From DATARH01 sp035604035 (GTDB lineage Bacteria; Pseudomonadota; Alphaproteobacteria; ATCC43930; CGMCC-115725): 47,769 nt of DNA. The notes under the pieces are model-generated. The model worked only from the letters and a program-made list of their open reading frames with translations. It ran no database searches and was not told where the DNA came from. Shown here in pieces: positions 7,624 to 18,824 of this stretch. Position 1 is the first letter of the stretch, and the number at the start of each line of letters is the position of its first letter. The stretch is taken from positions 1 to 47,769 of the forward strand of contig DATNJF010000323.1 of NCBI GenBank assembly GCA_035604035.1. The letters run 5' to 3'. The translations under genes were made by a program, and so were the position numbers.

Positions 7624-10600
7624 GTGACCAGCGACATCGAGGCGAACAAGCAGGCGTCGGTCGACGCGGCGGCGGCGTTGGCGGCGACTCGCTGCGCCCC
7701 GCGCGAATCGGAGCTGGCGCGCGACTTCATCGCCGCTTTCTATGAGCATGCGCCGCCGGCCGATATCGCCGCCCGCAGCGCCGAGGGCTTGTGCGGCGGC
7801 GCGCTCGCGCTGTGGCGCTTCGGCGCTCGGCGCGGCCCGGGCGAGGCGCGGGTCCGCGTCTACAACCCCACGGCGGGGAGCGACGGCTGGTCGTCGCCGC
7901 ACACCATCGTCGAGATCGTCAACGACGACATGCCGTTCCTTGTCGATTCGGCGACCGCGGCGATCAACGAGCGCGGCGGGGTGGTGCGCCTCGTCATCCA
8001 TCCGGTAATCGCCCTCGCCCGCAACAGCGAGGGAAACCTCACTGGCCTCGACGCGAAAGCGGGCGGGCAGCGCGAATCGTGGATGCAGATCGAGATCACC
8101 CGCGAGCCGAGTGCGTCCGAGCGTGCCGCCCTCGCTGAGGCGCTCGTCGGCGTCCTTGCCGACGTCCGGGCGGCGGTCACCGACTGGCCGAAGATGCGCG
8201 AAGTCCTGGCTGAGCTCTGCACCGGGCTTCCCGAGACGGCCGCGCCGCTGCCGGCGACGGATCTCGGCGAGGGCGCTGAGTTCCTGCGCTGGCTTGACGC
8301 CGACAATTTCGTGTTCCTCGGTGTGCGTGACTACGTCTTCGACGGCGCGCGGGAGCGGCCACCGCTCGGGGTGCTCCGCGAGGAGGGCTACCGCGCCTTT
8401 GGCGGCCTGCGTGATTTGGCGGCGCTGTCGCCTGACGTGCGCGATTTCGTCCGCCGCCGCGAGCTGTTGATCATCAGCAAGACCGACCGCCGCTCGACCG
8501 TGCATCGCCGCGTGCCGATGGACGCGATTGGCGTACGCCGCTTCGGCACCGACGGCGAGGTCAGCGGGCTCACTCTTTTCGTCGGCCTCTTCGCCTCGTC
8601 CGCCTATGCTAGCGAGGCGCGCAGTGTGCCGCTCCTGCGGCAGAAGGTCGGGCAAATCATCGCGCGCAGCGCGCTTTCGCCGACCGGCCATGACGGCAAG
8701 GCGCTGGCCCACATCCTCGACACCTTCCCGCGCGACGAATTGTTCCAGACCGGGGTCGATGCGCTTTACGAGACCGCGATCGGTATCCTCAATCTGCAGG
8801 AGCGCCAGCGCATCGCGCTGTTTGTCCGGCTCGACCCGCTCGAACGCTTTGTCTCGTGCCTCGTCTATGTCCCGCGCGACCGCTTCGACACCGCGCTCCG
8901 CCGCAAATTCGCGGCAATCCTCATCGACGCGTTCAAAGGCACGCTGGCGAACTACTACATCCACGTCGACGACTCCGTGTTGGCGCGGGTGCAGTTCATC
9001 GTCGCCACGACGCGCGGCGCGGTGCCGGCGGTCGATGTCGCGGTGTTGGAGGCCAAGCTCGCCGAAGCCGGGCGCAGCTGGGAAGACCGGGTTGAGGCCG
9101 CTGCGGTCGCGGCCTTCGGCGAGGGAGAGGCGCACCGGCGCCTCAGCCGGTTGCAGGCATTCCCGGTCGGCTACCAGGCGCTGACCGCGCCGGAACAGGC
9201 GATCGCCGATCTCGGGCCGATCGAGGCGGTGCTCGCCGGCTCGCCGCTCGAAGCCGCGCTTCACCCGCGCGATGGGGAGGCGACGCCGGGCCTCAGGCTC
9301 TACCGTCGCGATGCGCCGGTGGTGCTGTCGGACATCTTACCGGTGCTCGAAAACCTCGGCTTGCGCATCGTCGCAGAGGAACCGTACCGCATCGACAGCA
9401 AGGCCGGCGCCGCGGTCTGGGTCCATGAATTCACCCTCGCCGATGGCACGGTCCCGTCCGAAACCGCTACGGCGATGCGCGATAAATTCGAGGAAGCGCT
9501 GGTCGCGGTCGCCGGCGGAGCGGTCGAGAATGACGGATTCAACCGCCTCGTCCTCGCCGCAGGGCTTTCGGCGCGCCAGACCACCATCCTGCGGCTCTAT
9601 TGCAAAGTCATGCGCCAGGCCGGCAGCACCTTCAGCCAGGCCTATATGGAGGACACGCTCGCCGCCCATGCCGGGATCGCGCGGCGTCTCGTCGCGCTAT
9701 TCGAACGGCGCTTCGACCCGGCGAGCCCCAGCCGCGATGCGACGGCAGAAGTGCGGGCGATCGAGGAGGCCCTCGACGCGGTCGAGAGCCTCGACGAGGA
9801 CCGCATCCTCCGCGGCTTCCTGACCCTCATCCGCAATTCGGTGCGTACCAACTATTTCCAGCCCAGCGCCGACGGCAAGCCCAAGCCTTATCTCGCGGTC
9901 AAGCTCGCCTCGAGCGAGATCGACCTGTTGCCGCTCCCCCGCCCGCTGTTCGAAATCTACGTCTACAGCCCGCGCATGGAGGGGCTGCACATGCGCGCCG
10001 GCAAGGTGGCGCGCGGCGGCATCCGCTGGTCCGATCGGCGCGAGGATTTCCGCACCGAGATTCTCGGGCTAATGAAGGCGCAGACGGTGAAGAACGCCGT
10101 TATTATTCCAGTTGGATCGAAGGGTGGATTCGTCCTCAAACGCCCGCCTGCTGACCGGGCCGCGTTCCAGGCCGAAGGGATCGAGTGCTACAAGATTTTG
10201 ATGCACGGCCTCCTGGACCTCACCGACAACATCGTCGCCGATAGCCCCGAAACCCACCATATCGAGCCGCCGCCATCCGTTGTCCGTCATGACGAGGACG
10301 ACCCTTATCTTGTCGTTGCCGCCGACAAGGGCACCGCGACTTTCTCCGACACCGCCAACGAGATCGCGATCCAGTATGGCTTCTGGCTTGGCGACGCCTT
10401 CGCCAGCGGAGGCTCCGCCGGTTACGACCACAAGGCGATCGGCATCACCTCGCGCGGCGCGTGGGAGCTGGTCAAACGCCATTTCCGCGAGCTCGGCACC
10501 GACATCCAGACGACCGACTTCACCGTGGTCGGAGTCGGCGACATGGTCGGCGACGTCTTCGGCAACGGCATGCTGCAATCGCGGCACATCCGCCTCGTCG

Positions 10601-12399
10601 GCGCCTTTAACCATCTGCACATCTTCATCGACCCGGCGCCCGACGGCGCCAACAGCTATGTCGAGCGCAAGCGCCTCTTCGACAACCCGCGACTGGGCTG
10701 GGGCGATTACGACAAGACGCTGATCTCGCCGGGCGGCGGCGTCTTCGATCGCAGCGCTAAATCGATCCCGATCAGCGCCGAGATGAAGCGGGTCTTCGCC
10801 ATCGCCGAGGATACGCTGACCCCGGCCGAATTGATCCGCCATCTGCTGACCGCCGAGATCGACCTGCTGTTCTTCGGCGGCATCGGCACCTTTGTGAAGG
10901 CGCGCGCGGAGACCCACGCCCAGGTCGGCGACAAAGCCAACGACGCGCTTCGCATCGACGGCGAGGCGATCTGCGCCAAGGTGGTGGGCGAGGGCGCCAA
11001 TCTCGGCGTCACCCAGCGCGGCCGGATCGCCTATGCGCAGAAGGGCGGGCGTATCGACACCGACGCGATCGACAATTCGGCCGGGGTGTCGATGTCGGAT
11101 CACGAGGTCAACATCAAGATATTGCTCGGCCACGCGATCGCCACCGGCGCGGTCGGCGCCGAGGAGCGCGACCCGCTGCTGAGGCAGATGACCGGCGATG
11201 TCGCCGCCCTGGTGCTGCGCGACAATTACCTCCAGGGCGAGGCGCTCTCAGTCGCCGCGGCGCGCGGGGCCGCTTCGCTCGACCGCCACGCCCGGCTGAT
11301 CCGCGAACTGGAAAAATCCGGCCGGCTCGACCGCGCGCTCGAATTTCTCCCCGACGACGAGGAGCTCAGCGTCCGCGCGGCCGCGCGGCGCGGGCTTACC
11401 CGACCCGAGCTGTCGGTGCTGCTCGCCTACGCCAAGATGTCGCTCGATCACGAGCTGTTGCAATCCGACCTGCCCGACGCGCCTGCGCTGACCGATGAGG
11501 TCTGCGCCTATTTCCCGCCGGCGCTACGCGATCGCTTCCGCGCGCAGATCCTGGCCCATCCACTGAAGCGCGAGATCGCCGCCACGATCGTCGCCAACGA
11601 TGTCGTCAACCGCGGCGGCCTCACCTTCATCCACGACCTTCAGGCGCGCAGCGGCCGCAGCGCCGCCGACATCGCCCGCGCTTATCGCACCGTCCGCCAG
11701 GCCTTCGCGCTGCCGCCGCTCTGGGCCGAGATCGAGGCGCTCGACAACAAGATTGTGGCCTCGGTCCAGTCCGAGATGCTGATCGACATCGCGCAAGTCA
11801 TCGAGCACGCGGCGTCTTGGCTTTTGCGGGAAAACCGCCTCGACCTGGCGGCCGATGCCGCGCGCTTCGCGCCGGCGGTCGAAGGGCTGGCCGCCGCGCT
11901 CGCCGATCTGCTCCCCGCCAGCGAGCGCGCCGAATACGATGCGCGCTTGGCTCGCCTTGCCGGGGTCGGGGTGTCGCAAGCGCTTGCCGCGCGGGTCGCC
12001 GGGATCGTCTTTCTCATCACCGCGTTCGAGATCGCCGATCTGGCCGCCCGCGCCGGCCAACCTGTCGAGCGCGCCGCGGGCTGCTTCTACGGCGTCGGCG
12101 CCCGCTTCGCGCTCGACGAGCTGCGCGCCGCCGCCCGCCGCCTCCCGGCCGAGACGCCATGGCAGAAGAGCGCCGTCGAAGCGGTGATCGACGATTTCTA
12201 TGCGCTCCAAATCGACCTCGCCGAACGCGTCCTCAAAAGCGTGGACGGCGGCGCGGACCCGGTCGCCGCCTGGACCGCTTCCCGCGCCGCCCAGTTAGCT
12301 CCCGCCGACGCGATCGCCGCCGAACTCCGCGCCGCACCCAACCCCGATTTGGCGATGCTCGTTGTTGCCGGGCGGCAGCTGCGGCAGGCGCTCGGCTGA
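7624..12399 (+). CDS. NAD-specific glutamate dehydrogenase, large (L_180-type)
   Basis: Oxidatively deaminates glutamate to 2-oxoglutarate and ammonia using NAD+. It is the ~1600-residue class typical of alphaproteobacteria and actinobacteria (1591 residues here). The N-terminal ~700 residues hold ACT-like regulatory domains, for example VEIVNDDMPFLVDSATAAIN and ALFVRLDPLERFVSCLVYVP. The catalytic core (~residues 700-1210) has VARGGIRWSDRREDFRTEIL (~795), KNAVIIPVGSKGGFV (substrate lysines), the Rossmann motif VVGVGDMVGDVFGNGML (~968) and VVGEGANLGVTQRGR. The all-helical C-terminal domain follows. The GTG start at 7624 has a weak Shine-Dalgarno context, but no better in-frame start exists. 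Allosteric control through the ACT domains is known for the family; the ligand here is unknown. Confidence 0.95.
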   Translation: MTSDIEANKQASVDAAAALAATRCAPRESELARDFIAAFYEHAPPADIAARSAEGLCGGALALWRFGARRGPGEARVRVYNPTAGSDGWSSPHTIVEIVNDDMPFLVDSATAAINERGGVVRLVIHPVIALARNSEGNLTGLDAKAGGQRESWMQIEITREPSASERAALAEALVGVLADVRAAVTDWPKMREVLAELCTGLPETAAPLPATDLGEGAEFLRWLDADNFVFLGVRDYVFDGARERPPLGVLREEGYRAFGGLRDLAALSPDVRDFVRRRELLIISKTDRRSTVHRRVPMDAIGVRRFGTDGEVSGLTLFVGLFASSAYASEARSVPLLRQKVGQIIARSALSPTGHDGKALAHILDTFPRDELFQTGVDALYETAIGILNLQERQRIALFVRLDPLERFVSCLVYVPRDRFDTALRRKFAAILIDAFKGTLANYYIHVDDSVLARVQFIVATTRGAVPAVDVAVLEAKLAEAGRSWEDRVEAAAVAAFGEGEAHRRLSRLQAFPVGYQALTAPEQAIADLGPIEAVLAGSPLEAALHPRDGEATPGLRLYRRDAPVVLSDILPVLENLGLRIVAEEPYRIDSKAGAAVWVHEFTLADGTVPSETATAMRDKFEEALVAVAGGAVENDGFNRLVLAAGLSARQTTILRLYCKVMRQAGSTFSQAYMEDTLAAHAGIARRLVALFERRFDPASPSRDATAEVRAIEEALDAVESLDEDRILRGFLTLIRNSVRTNYFQPSADGKPKPYLAVKLASSEIDLLPLPRPLFEIYVYSPRMEGLHMRAGKVARGGIRWSDRREDFRTEILGLMKAQTVKNAVIIPVGSKGGFVLKRPPADRAAFQAEGIECYKILMHGLLDLTDNIVADSPETHHIEPPPSVVRHDEDDPYLVVAADKGTATFSDTANEIAIQYGFWLGDAFASGGSAGYDHKAIGITSRGAWELVKRHFRELGTDIQTTDFTVVGVGDMVGDVFGNGMLQSRHIRLVGAFNHLHIFIDPAPDGANSYVERKRLFDNPRLGWGDYDKTLISPGGGVFDRSAKSIPISAEMKRVFAIAEDTLTPAELIRHLLTAEIDLLFFGGIGTFVKARAETHAQVGDKANDALRIDGEAICAKVVGEGANLGVTQRGRIAYAQKGGRIDTDAIDNSAGVSMSDHEVNIKILLGHAIATGAVGAEERDPLLRQMTGDVAALVLRDNYLQGEALSVAAARGAASLDRHARLIRELEKSGRLDRALEFLPDDEELSVRAAARRGLTRPELSVLLAYAKMSLDHELLQSDLPDAPALTDEVCAYFPPALRDRFRAQILAHPLKREIAATIVANDVVNRGGLTFIHDLQARSGRSAADIARAYRTVRQAFALPPLWAEIEALDNKIVASVQSEMLIDIAQVIEHAASWLLRENRLDLAADAARFAPAVEGLAAALADLLPASERAEYDARLARLAGVGVSQALAARVAGIVFLITAFEIADLAARAGQPVERAAGCFYGVGARFALDELRAAARRLPAETPWQKSAVEAVIDDFYALQIDLAERVLKSVDGGADPVAAWTASRAAQLAPADAIAAELRAAPNPDLAMLVVAGRQLRQALG

Positions 12400-12502
12400 C
12401 GGGGCTTTTATCGAAAATCTCTCTCGCGGATTGAGTTGGCCTGTCATCCTGTCGTCAACGCGCCATCGCGCGCACGAGCCTTGTGGACGGGAGGATGTCG
12501 AC

Positions 12503-13371
12503 ATGCCGCTTTCGATCACCGCGCGATTGCTGTGCGCCGCCCGCCACGCCTACGACGTCAGCGTCACGGGACCCGTTGCCGACACGCCCGACTCAACCCG
12601 GATCGGCTTTGTCGGCACCGTCGATGGCTTCGCCGCCGGCACAGACCGCATCGATGCTGCCCTTGTCGGCGAGGCCGCGGACGCGATCGTCGTCGCCTTT
12701 CGCGGCACCTTGCCGCCCGGCAGTCCCAACCCCGGACAGGTCATTCTCGATTGGGCCAACGATGTCGACGCCGTGCTGGTGACCGATCCGGGGCTGCCCG
12801 GCAAAGTCCATCAGGGCTTTCTCGGCTCCTTGAACGGGCTGTGGCCTTCGGTCGAGCCGGCGGTCAAATCGCGCAGCGCCGCCAGTCCGGCGAAGCCGAT
12901 CTACGTCACCGGGCACAGCAAGGGCGGCCCGCTCGCCAATCTCGCGGCGATGCGGTTACACGCCGCGCTTCCAGCGACGCCGGTCATGGTGGCGACCTTC
13001 GCCGGCGCCCGCCCCGGTGACGATACCTTCGCCGCGGCCTACAAGACGGCGATCCCGCACGGCGCCCGCTACGAATACGCCGACGACATCGTCCCGCATT
13101 TGCCGCCGAGCGACGAGTTCGTCGCCATGTTCAAAGACATCCCGCAGATTGGCCCAACGGTGCAGAAACTCACCCTGGGCTACGCCTCGGTCGGCGATCT
13201 GCATTTTATCGATTGGAGCGGCAATTTCGTGCCCGATACACCGCTGCTCCGTTTGGAGCGCTTCGCGTCTCTCGCCAAGCTGTTGGTGACGTTCGGCTTT
13301 GCCACCATCGTCGCCGATCACAGCATCGCGCTCGGCTCCGGCTACGATAAGGCGATCGAGGCTCTGCCGGC

Positions 13372-13375
<4 letters not shown>
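12503..13375 (+). CDS. Lipase class 3 family protein (alpha/beta hydrolase)
   Basis: A 290-residue serine hydrolase of the fungal-lipase-like class 3 family. The oxyanion segment is VVAFRGTLPPG and the nucleophile elbow is VTGHSKGGPLANLAA with Ser139. Candidate Asp lies in YEYADDIVPHLPP and candidate His in VADHSIALGSGYDKAI, giving a complete triad in the right order. There is no signal peptide, so it probably acts inside the cell on unknown lipids or esters. ATG 12503 has GGGAGG about 8 bp upstream; the open frame further upstream is not needed. It lies about 100 bp after NAD-GDH on the same strand and its stop overlaps the convergent acsA stop by 4 bp. Confidence 0.82.
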
Positions 13376-15318
<1,943 letters not shown>

Positions 15319-15408
15319 CTCTCACTCCCTCCCATAGGCAATGGGCTTTCTCTTGATATGGCGCAGAGCCGCAGCGGGCGCAAATTTTTGTCGCGATGGC
15401 GAGGGCTG

Positions 15409-15696
15409 TTAGGACGCGAGGGCCTCGCGCGCTTCACGCGGACGGCTGGCGATCACCTGGAGATAGGCCGCGGCCGGGGCGTCGGGTAGCCGGCGGCCCT
15501 GTTCCCAATTCTTCAAGGTAGCGAGCGGGATGCGATAGGCGCGAGCAAATTCCTGCTGCGACATGCGGAGCCCACGCCGGATCGCGCGCACATCCGGAAC
15601 CTCTACCACCGTAATGCGGACCGGAACCGGCTTGCCTTCAGCGTGAGCAACGGCTTCGGCCATGCTCTCCAGCAGCTGTTTGCTGAACTTGTTCAT
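15409..15696 (-). CDS. higA: HigA-type antitoxin, HTH XRE family
   Basis: A 95-residue antitoxin and autorepressor. The first ~50 residues are the likely toxin-contacting part, and residues ~50-80 form a helix-turn-helix: IRRGLRMSQQEFARAYRIPLATLKNWEQGRR. Proteins of this shape appear as the second gene of higBA modules. Its ATG overlaps the toxin stop by 4 bp (ATGA), so the two are translationally coupled with the toxin first. A palindrome in the module promoter (16066-16076) is a plausible operator for it. The gene symbol is by family and has not been tested for function. Confidence 0.82.
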   Translation of the reverse strand: MNKFSKQLLESMAEAVAHAEGKPVPVRITVVEVPDVRAIRRGLRMSQQEFARAYRIPLATLKNWEQGRRLPDAPAAAYLQVIASRPREAREALAS

Positions 15697-16052
15697 CGAC
15701 CTGTTCTCCTTTCGGCGCGAGCCCGCTTCAGTCTTGCGGCAAATGCCTGAAGTGCGCGTTTGGCACCCGGTGAGATGTCGTCGTGCTGCGCCTTCGCGTA
15801 GATCGTCAAGAGGTAGAGCGGCACGCCAGCATCATGGAGAAAGTAAATCACCCGAACGCCACCACGCTTCCCGCTACCCTGACGACCCCACCTCACCTTA
15901 CGGACACCGCCGGTATCCGGAATCAGATCGCCGGCCTCCGGGTTTCGTGCAATGAAATCGATGAACGTTGAACGCTCTTCGTCGTTCCACACATCGGCGG
16001 CTTGGCGGATAAACGTCGCCGTCTCTGCGACGGTAACCGGCCGCGTCAGCAT
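15693..16052 (-). CDS. higB: HigB-type toxin (RelE superfamily)
   Basis: A 119-residue RelE/HigB-fold protein. Known members cut mRNA at the ribosome. The N-terminal helices (AETATFIRQAADVWNDEERSTF, with an FIDFIARNPEAGDLIP stretch) lead to the core strands VRKVRWGRQGSGKRGGVRV, then IYFLHDAGVPLYLLTIYAKA and a basic C-terminal helix. The basic Lys/Arg-rich loop and the YAKAQHDDIS segment match the HigB/RelE layout. ATG at 16050-16052 sits only 7 bp from a candidate -10 element, so the mRNA may be nearly leaderless. It lies 37 bp after the EVE gene and forms a complete type II module with the downstream antitoxin. Confidence 0.8.
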   Translation of the reverse strand: MLTRPVTVAETATFIRQAADVWNDEERSTFIDFIARNPEAGDLIPDTGGVRKVRWGRQGSGKRGGVRVIYFLHDAGVPLYLLTIYAKAQHDDISPGAKRALQAFAARLKRARAERRTGR

Positions 16053-16059
16053 TGCCGAT

Positions 16060-16087
16060 AATGTACGCCATTGGCGCCCTTTTGCAA
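16060..16087 (-). promoter_or_regulatory. Candidate higBA promoter with internal palindromic operator
   Basis: On the minus strand, TTGCAA (16087-16082), a 16-bp spacer and TACATT (16065-16060) form a promoter. Inside the spacer is the perfect palindrome CGCCA-T-TGGCG (16066-16076), well placed for autorepression by HigA or HigBA. The predicted transcription start falls at or next to the higB ATG. Confidence 0.45.
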
Positions 16088-16089
16088 GA

Positions 16090-16503
16090 CTATGCGCTGA
16101 TCCCCGCCATCTTGCAGACGACCGCCCATTCCTGGTCGGTTACCTGGCAGACCGAAAGGCGCGACTGGCGGATGAGCGCCATGCCGGAGAGTTCGGGGGT
16201 CGCCTTCATCTCGGTCAAGGTCACCGGCGTCTTGACTGGCATCACCGGCGCGACATCGACGAGGCCGAAATGGGGGCTCGGCTCGTCGGGGTTCGGGTAG
16301 AAGGTGCGCACGATCTCAACCACGCCGACGATCTCCTTGCCCTCGTTCGAATGGTAGAAGAAGGCGCGGTCGCCCGGCTTCATCGCCTTCATGTTGAGCG
16401 CGGCCTGGTAGTTGTGCACCCCGTCCCAATGGGTGCGCTTGTCCTTGACCATCTGTTCCCACGGATACTTGACCGGTTCGGATTTAATGAGCCAGTGCGC
16501 CAT
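16090..16503 (-). CDS. EVE domain-containing protein
   Basis: A 137-residue single-domain EVE protein (PUA-like fold; homologous to thymocyte nuclear protein 1). Such domains bind modified bases in DNA or RNA. The whole length matches: AHWLIKSEPVKYPWEQM at the start, THWDGVHNYQAALNMKAMKPGDRAFFYHS, KEIVGVVEIVRTFYPNP, and the end LIRQSRLSVCQVTDQEW. The Trp and Tyr residues of the ligand pocket are present. It lies 11 bp after thpR on the same strand and 37 bp before the higB start. Its cellular role in bacteria is largely unknown; the neighbour thpR also acts on RNA. Confidence 0.92.
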   Translation of the reverse strand: MAHWLIKSEPVKYPWEQMVKDKRTHWDGVHNYQAALNMKAMKPGDRAFFYHSNEGKEIVGVVEIVRTFYPNPDEPSPHFGLVDVAPVMPVKTPVTLTEMKATPELSGMALIRQSRLSVCQVTDQEWAVVCKMAGISA

Positions 16504-16514
16504 CGGCAGTGCCC

Positions 16515-17051
16515 TCAGGGGTGAAGTGGGTAATCGGCCTGGTCTTCATAGACCGATCCGGCTTTGGTCAGGTAGCTGGCGATCAGGCTAAAGCTGTCGA
16601 CCCGTAATGGTTCGGCGCGAAACTGCGCGTGCGCGGCGAGAAATTCCTGCAGTTCGCCGCGTCTCGGGTCGCGCAGACGGGCCAGCGTCACATGCGGGAC
16701 GTATTTGCGCGGCTCCGGCGGCAGGCCGATGCGGATCAACGCCAACTCGATCTTGCTCTGCAAGGTGCTGAGCGCCGGTTCGCGCTCGACCCCGACCCAG
16801 AGCTGGCGCAGCTTTTCGCCGCCGAACACGCCGACCCCGGCAAGCTGCACCGAGAACGGCCGCCCCCTGAGGTGTAGCAGCGCCTCATCAACATCGGCGG
16901 CGGTGCCCTCGTCGATCTCGCCGATAAAGCGCAAGGTCAGATGAAAATTACCGGGATCGACCCACTTTGCCCCGGCGATGCCGCTCTGCAACAGCGACAG
17001 GCGCAGTTTCAATTCGGGCGGAAACTCGATCCCGACAAAGAGGCGCAGCAT
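16515..17051 (-). CDS. thpR: RNA 2',3'-cyclic phosphodiesterase (2H/LigT family)
   Basis: A 178-residue 2H phosphoesterase that opens 2',3'-cyclic phosphate ends of RNA. Both signature tetrads are present: FHLTLRFIGEID near residue 42 and VPHVTLARLRDPR near residue 127. Each supplies the catalytic His and Thr. The N-terminus RLFVGIEFPPELK is also typical. The start at 17049-17051 lies 4 bp after the FIST-protein stop, indicating cotranscription. The enzyme is cytoplasmic; its physiological substrate in bacteria is not settled. Confidence 0.92.
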   Translation of the reverse strand: MLRLFVGIEFPPELKLRLSLLQSGIAGAKWVDPGNFHLTLRFIGEIDEGTAADVDEALLHLRGRPFSVQLAGVGVFGGEKLRQLWVGVEREPALSTLQSKIELALIRIGLPPEPRKYVPHVTLARLRDPRRGELQEFLAAHAQFRAEPLRVDSFSLIASYLTKAGSVYEDQADYPLHP

Positions 17052-17055
17052 CGGC

Positions 17056-18189
17056 TCAGGTGAACAGCGTCAAAATCCCGGTATGCCCGTAGAGCCGGTC
17101 GCGCGAGATCTCGCCATTGGCAAAAAAGCCTACCAGCGGGAAGTCGCCGAGAGTCTCGCGGATCACCGTTGCCTCGACCCCCGCTTCGCCGAACAGCGAC
17201 ACGCCGCGCGCGACGCAGCTCACGTAGACCCCGGCCTTGGGCGGGCCGTTCAATCGCCCGGCCAATTGCTTGACCATCCGCGCCAGGTCCTGTTTGGCGC
17301 TTTCCGGGTCACGGCGGCAGAACACGATTGGGTCGCCCGGCGACACCTCGGCGCCCAACACGATCCAGCCCTGGCCGGGGTCGATCGCCATCAGATTGCG
17401 CACCAGATAGTCGCCGGTATCCGACCCCGTGACCGGCAGCCCGGCGAAGATGATGCCGCCAACCCGGCGCATATCCTGCGCCAGCTCTGCTCCGATATCC
17501 TCGCGGAACACGTCGAGCGCCGGGCGCCCGTCGATCGCCATCACGACATTATCGCGCGCCTCATCGATGCGCCGCACCGGGCCGATCGGCATGCAGCCTT
17601 GGGTGAGGGCGGTCGCCACCCCGACCCCCGGCGCTAGCATCAGCCCGGCGATGCCGCCGGCACCGAGCCCGCTTTCGTTACTGCCGGCGCTTTTCGCGAC
17701 CAGGGTCGTGCCGGCGCGGTGCGAGACCAGCCCACCGACGAGGAAGGCGCCGCTGGCGTTGCCGGCATCGACCGTCGCGCGCAGCAGATCGGGACAGCGC
17801 GGGTCGGCATGGACCAGCGCCAAGAGTGGCTGCGTCGCCTCAATCCAGCGTCCGTGATGGCGCGGCAGATCGGCGGCCGGGTCGCCGGTGGACGCGAAGA
17901 TGCGGAACGATTCCACCGGTACCGCAGCCGTCAGCACCGCGGCCGCCGGGCGCTCGTAGACCTCTTCACCGGCTCCACAAACGCCCAAACCGACCCCGCC
18001 GACCCAATTACCGATCCCGGTGCCTGCGGTGAGCTCGTCGACAAGGCTCGGCAGTCCCTGGGCGGCCGGCTCGCTGACATAAAGAATGCCGAGCGTCGCG
18101 CCCTCGTCCTTCGGCAGCTGAGCGAGAAGCCGCGCGCCGAGGCTCGCCGGGTCGCCGGCGGCGAAGGCCGAGGCGAAACCGGCGCTCAC
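17056..18189 (-). CDS. FIST N-terminal and C-terminal domain protein
   Basis: A 377-residue protein made of the two FIST halves, a sensory module thought to bind small ligands such as amino acids. The N-terminal half has GATLGILYVSEPAAQ, TGTGIGNWVGGVGLGVCG and AVLTAAVPVESFRIF. The middle contains GAFLVGGLVSHR and GGIAGLMLAPGVGVATALTQGC, and the FIST_C half includes PVTGSDTGDYLVRNLMAIDP and FPLVGFFANGEISRDRLYGHTGILTLF. No output domain (kinase, GGDEF or MCP) is fused, which is less common. The GTG start at 18189 overlaps the tesA-like stop by 4 bp; the open frame extends upstream but only inside that gene. Function in this organism is unknown. Confidence 0.85.
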   Translation of the reverse strand: MSAGFASAFAAGDPASLGARLLAQLPKDEGATLGILYVSEPAAQGLPSLVDELTAGTGIGNWVGGVGLGVCGAGEEVYERPAAAVLTAAVPVESFRIFASTGDPAADLPRHHGRWIEATQPLLALVHADPRCPDLLRATVDAGNASGAFLVGGLVSHRAGTTLVAKSAGSNESGLGAGGIAGLMLAPGVGVATALTQGCMPIGPVRRIDEARDNVVMAIDGRPALDVFREDIGAELAQDMRRVGGIIFAGLPVTGSDTGDYLVRNLMAIDPGQGWIVLGAEVSPGDPIVFCRRDPESAKQDLARMVKQLAGRLNGPPKAGVYVSCVARGVSLFGEAGVEATVIRETLGDFPLVGFFANGEISRDRLYGHTGILTLFT

Positions 18190-18800
18190 GACTTGTCCTC
18201 GACCATCTTGGCGACGAGCGGCGCGATATGGTCGACCAGGACCGCGACGCCGCGCTCGTTGGGATGGATGCCGTCGGGCTGGTTCAAATTCGCGTTCATC
18301 GCCACGCCCTCCAGGAAAAAGGGATAAAGCGGCACACCGTGCGCCGTCGCCAGATCGGGGTAGATCGCGTTGAACGCGTGCTGGTATTCGGCGCCCCAAT
18401 TCGCTGGCGCCACCATGCCGAGCAGCAGCAGCTTGGCGCCTGAGGCTCGGATCCTCGCGATCATCTTGTCGAGGTTTTCGCGCACGATCTTGGGGTCGAT
18501 GCCTCTGAGCGCGTCGTTGGCGCCGAGCGCTAGGATGACGAAGTCGGGTTTGCTGGCGAGCGACCAGTCGAGACGCGCCAGCCCGTCGGTGGTGGTGTCG
18601 CCTGAAACCCCGGCATTGACGATGTGAACCTCGATCCCTTCCTTGCGCAGCCGCGCTTCGAGCTGGGCCGGGAAGGCCTGGCGGTCCGGCAGGCCGAGCC
18701 CGGCAGTCAGGCTGTCGCCAAAGGCAAGCACTTCCGGCGGGCGGGCGAATCCAATGAGAGGATCGAAGATCAGCGCCATGTTGAAAACCAGGGCGACCAT
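18186..18800 (-). CDS. Arylesterase / lysophospholipase, TesA-like SGNH hydrolase
   Basis: A 204-residue exported SGNH hydrolase like E. coli TesA. Residues 1-22 are a hydrophobic signal (MVALVFNMALIFDPLIGFAR). Block I is VLAFGDSLTAGLGL with the catalytic Ser, block II Gly is in VNAGVSGDTTTDGLARL, block III is ILALGANDALRG, and block V is QPDGIHPNERG with Asp and His. It probably cleaves ester or thioester bonds in the periplasm. The frame stays open upstream to 19031, but that part would translate a large inverted repeat and overlap the divergent ABC gene, so ATG 18798-18800 is preferred. tesA beside ybbA-ybbP is a known conserved arrangement. Confidence 0.88.
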   Translation of the reverse strand: MVALVFNMALIFDPLIGFARPPEVLAFGDSLTAGLGLPDRQAFPAQLEARLRKEGIEVHIVNAGVSGDTTTDGLARLDWSLASKPDFVILALGANDALRGIDPKIVRENLDKMIARIRASGAKLLLLGMVAPANWGAEYQHAFNAIYPDLATAHGVPLYPFFLEGVAMNANLNQPDGIHPNERGVAVLVDHIAPLVAKMVEDKS

Positions 18801-18824
18801 AATCGTTTTGAAAAGCCCGGCCCC

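Noticed and set aside
7492..9264. 590-residue ORF on the minus strand
   Set aside because: It is a shadow of the NAD-GDH gene, rich in Arg, Glu and Ala with no recognisable domain.
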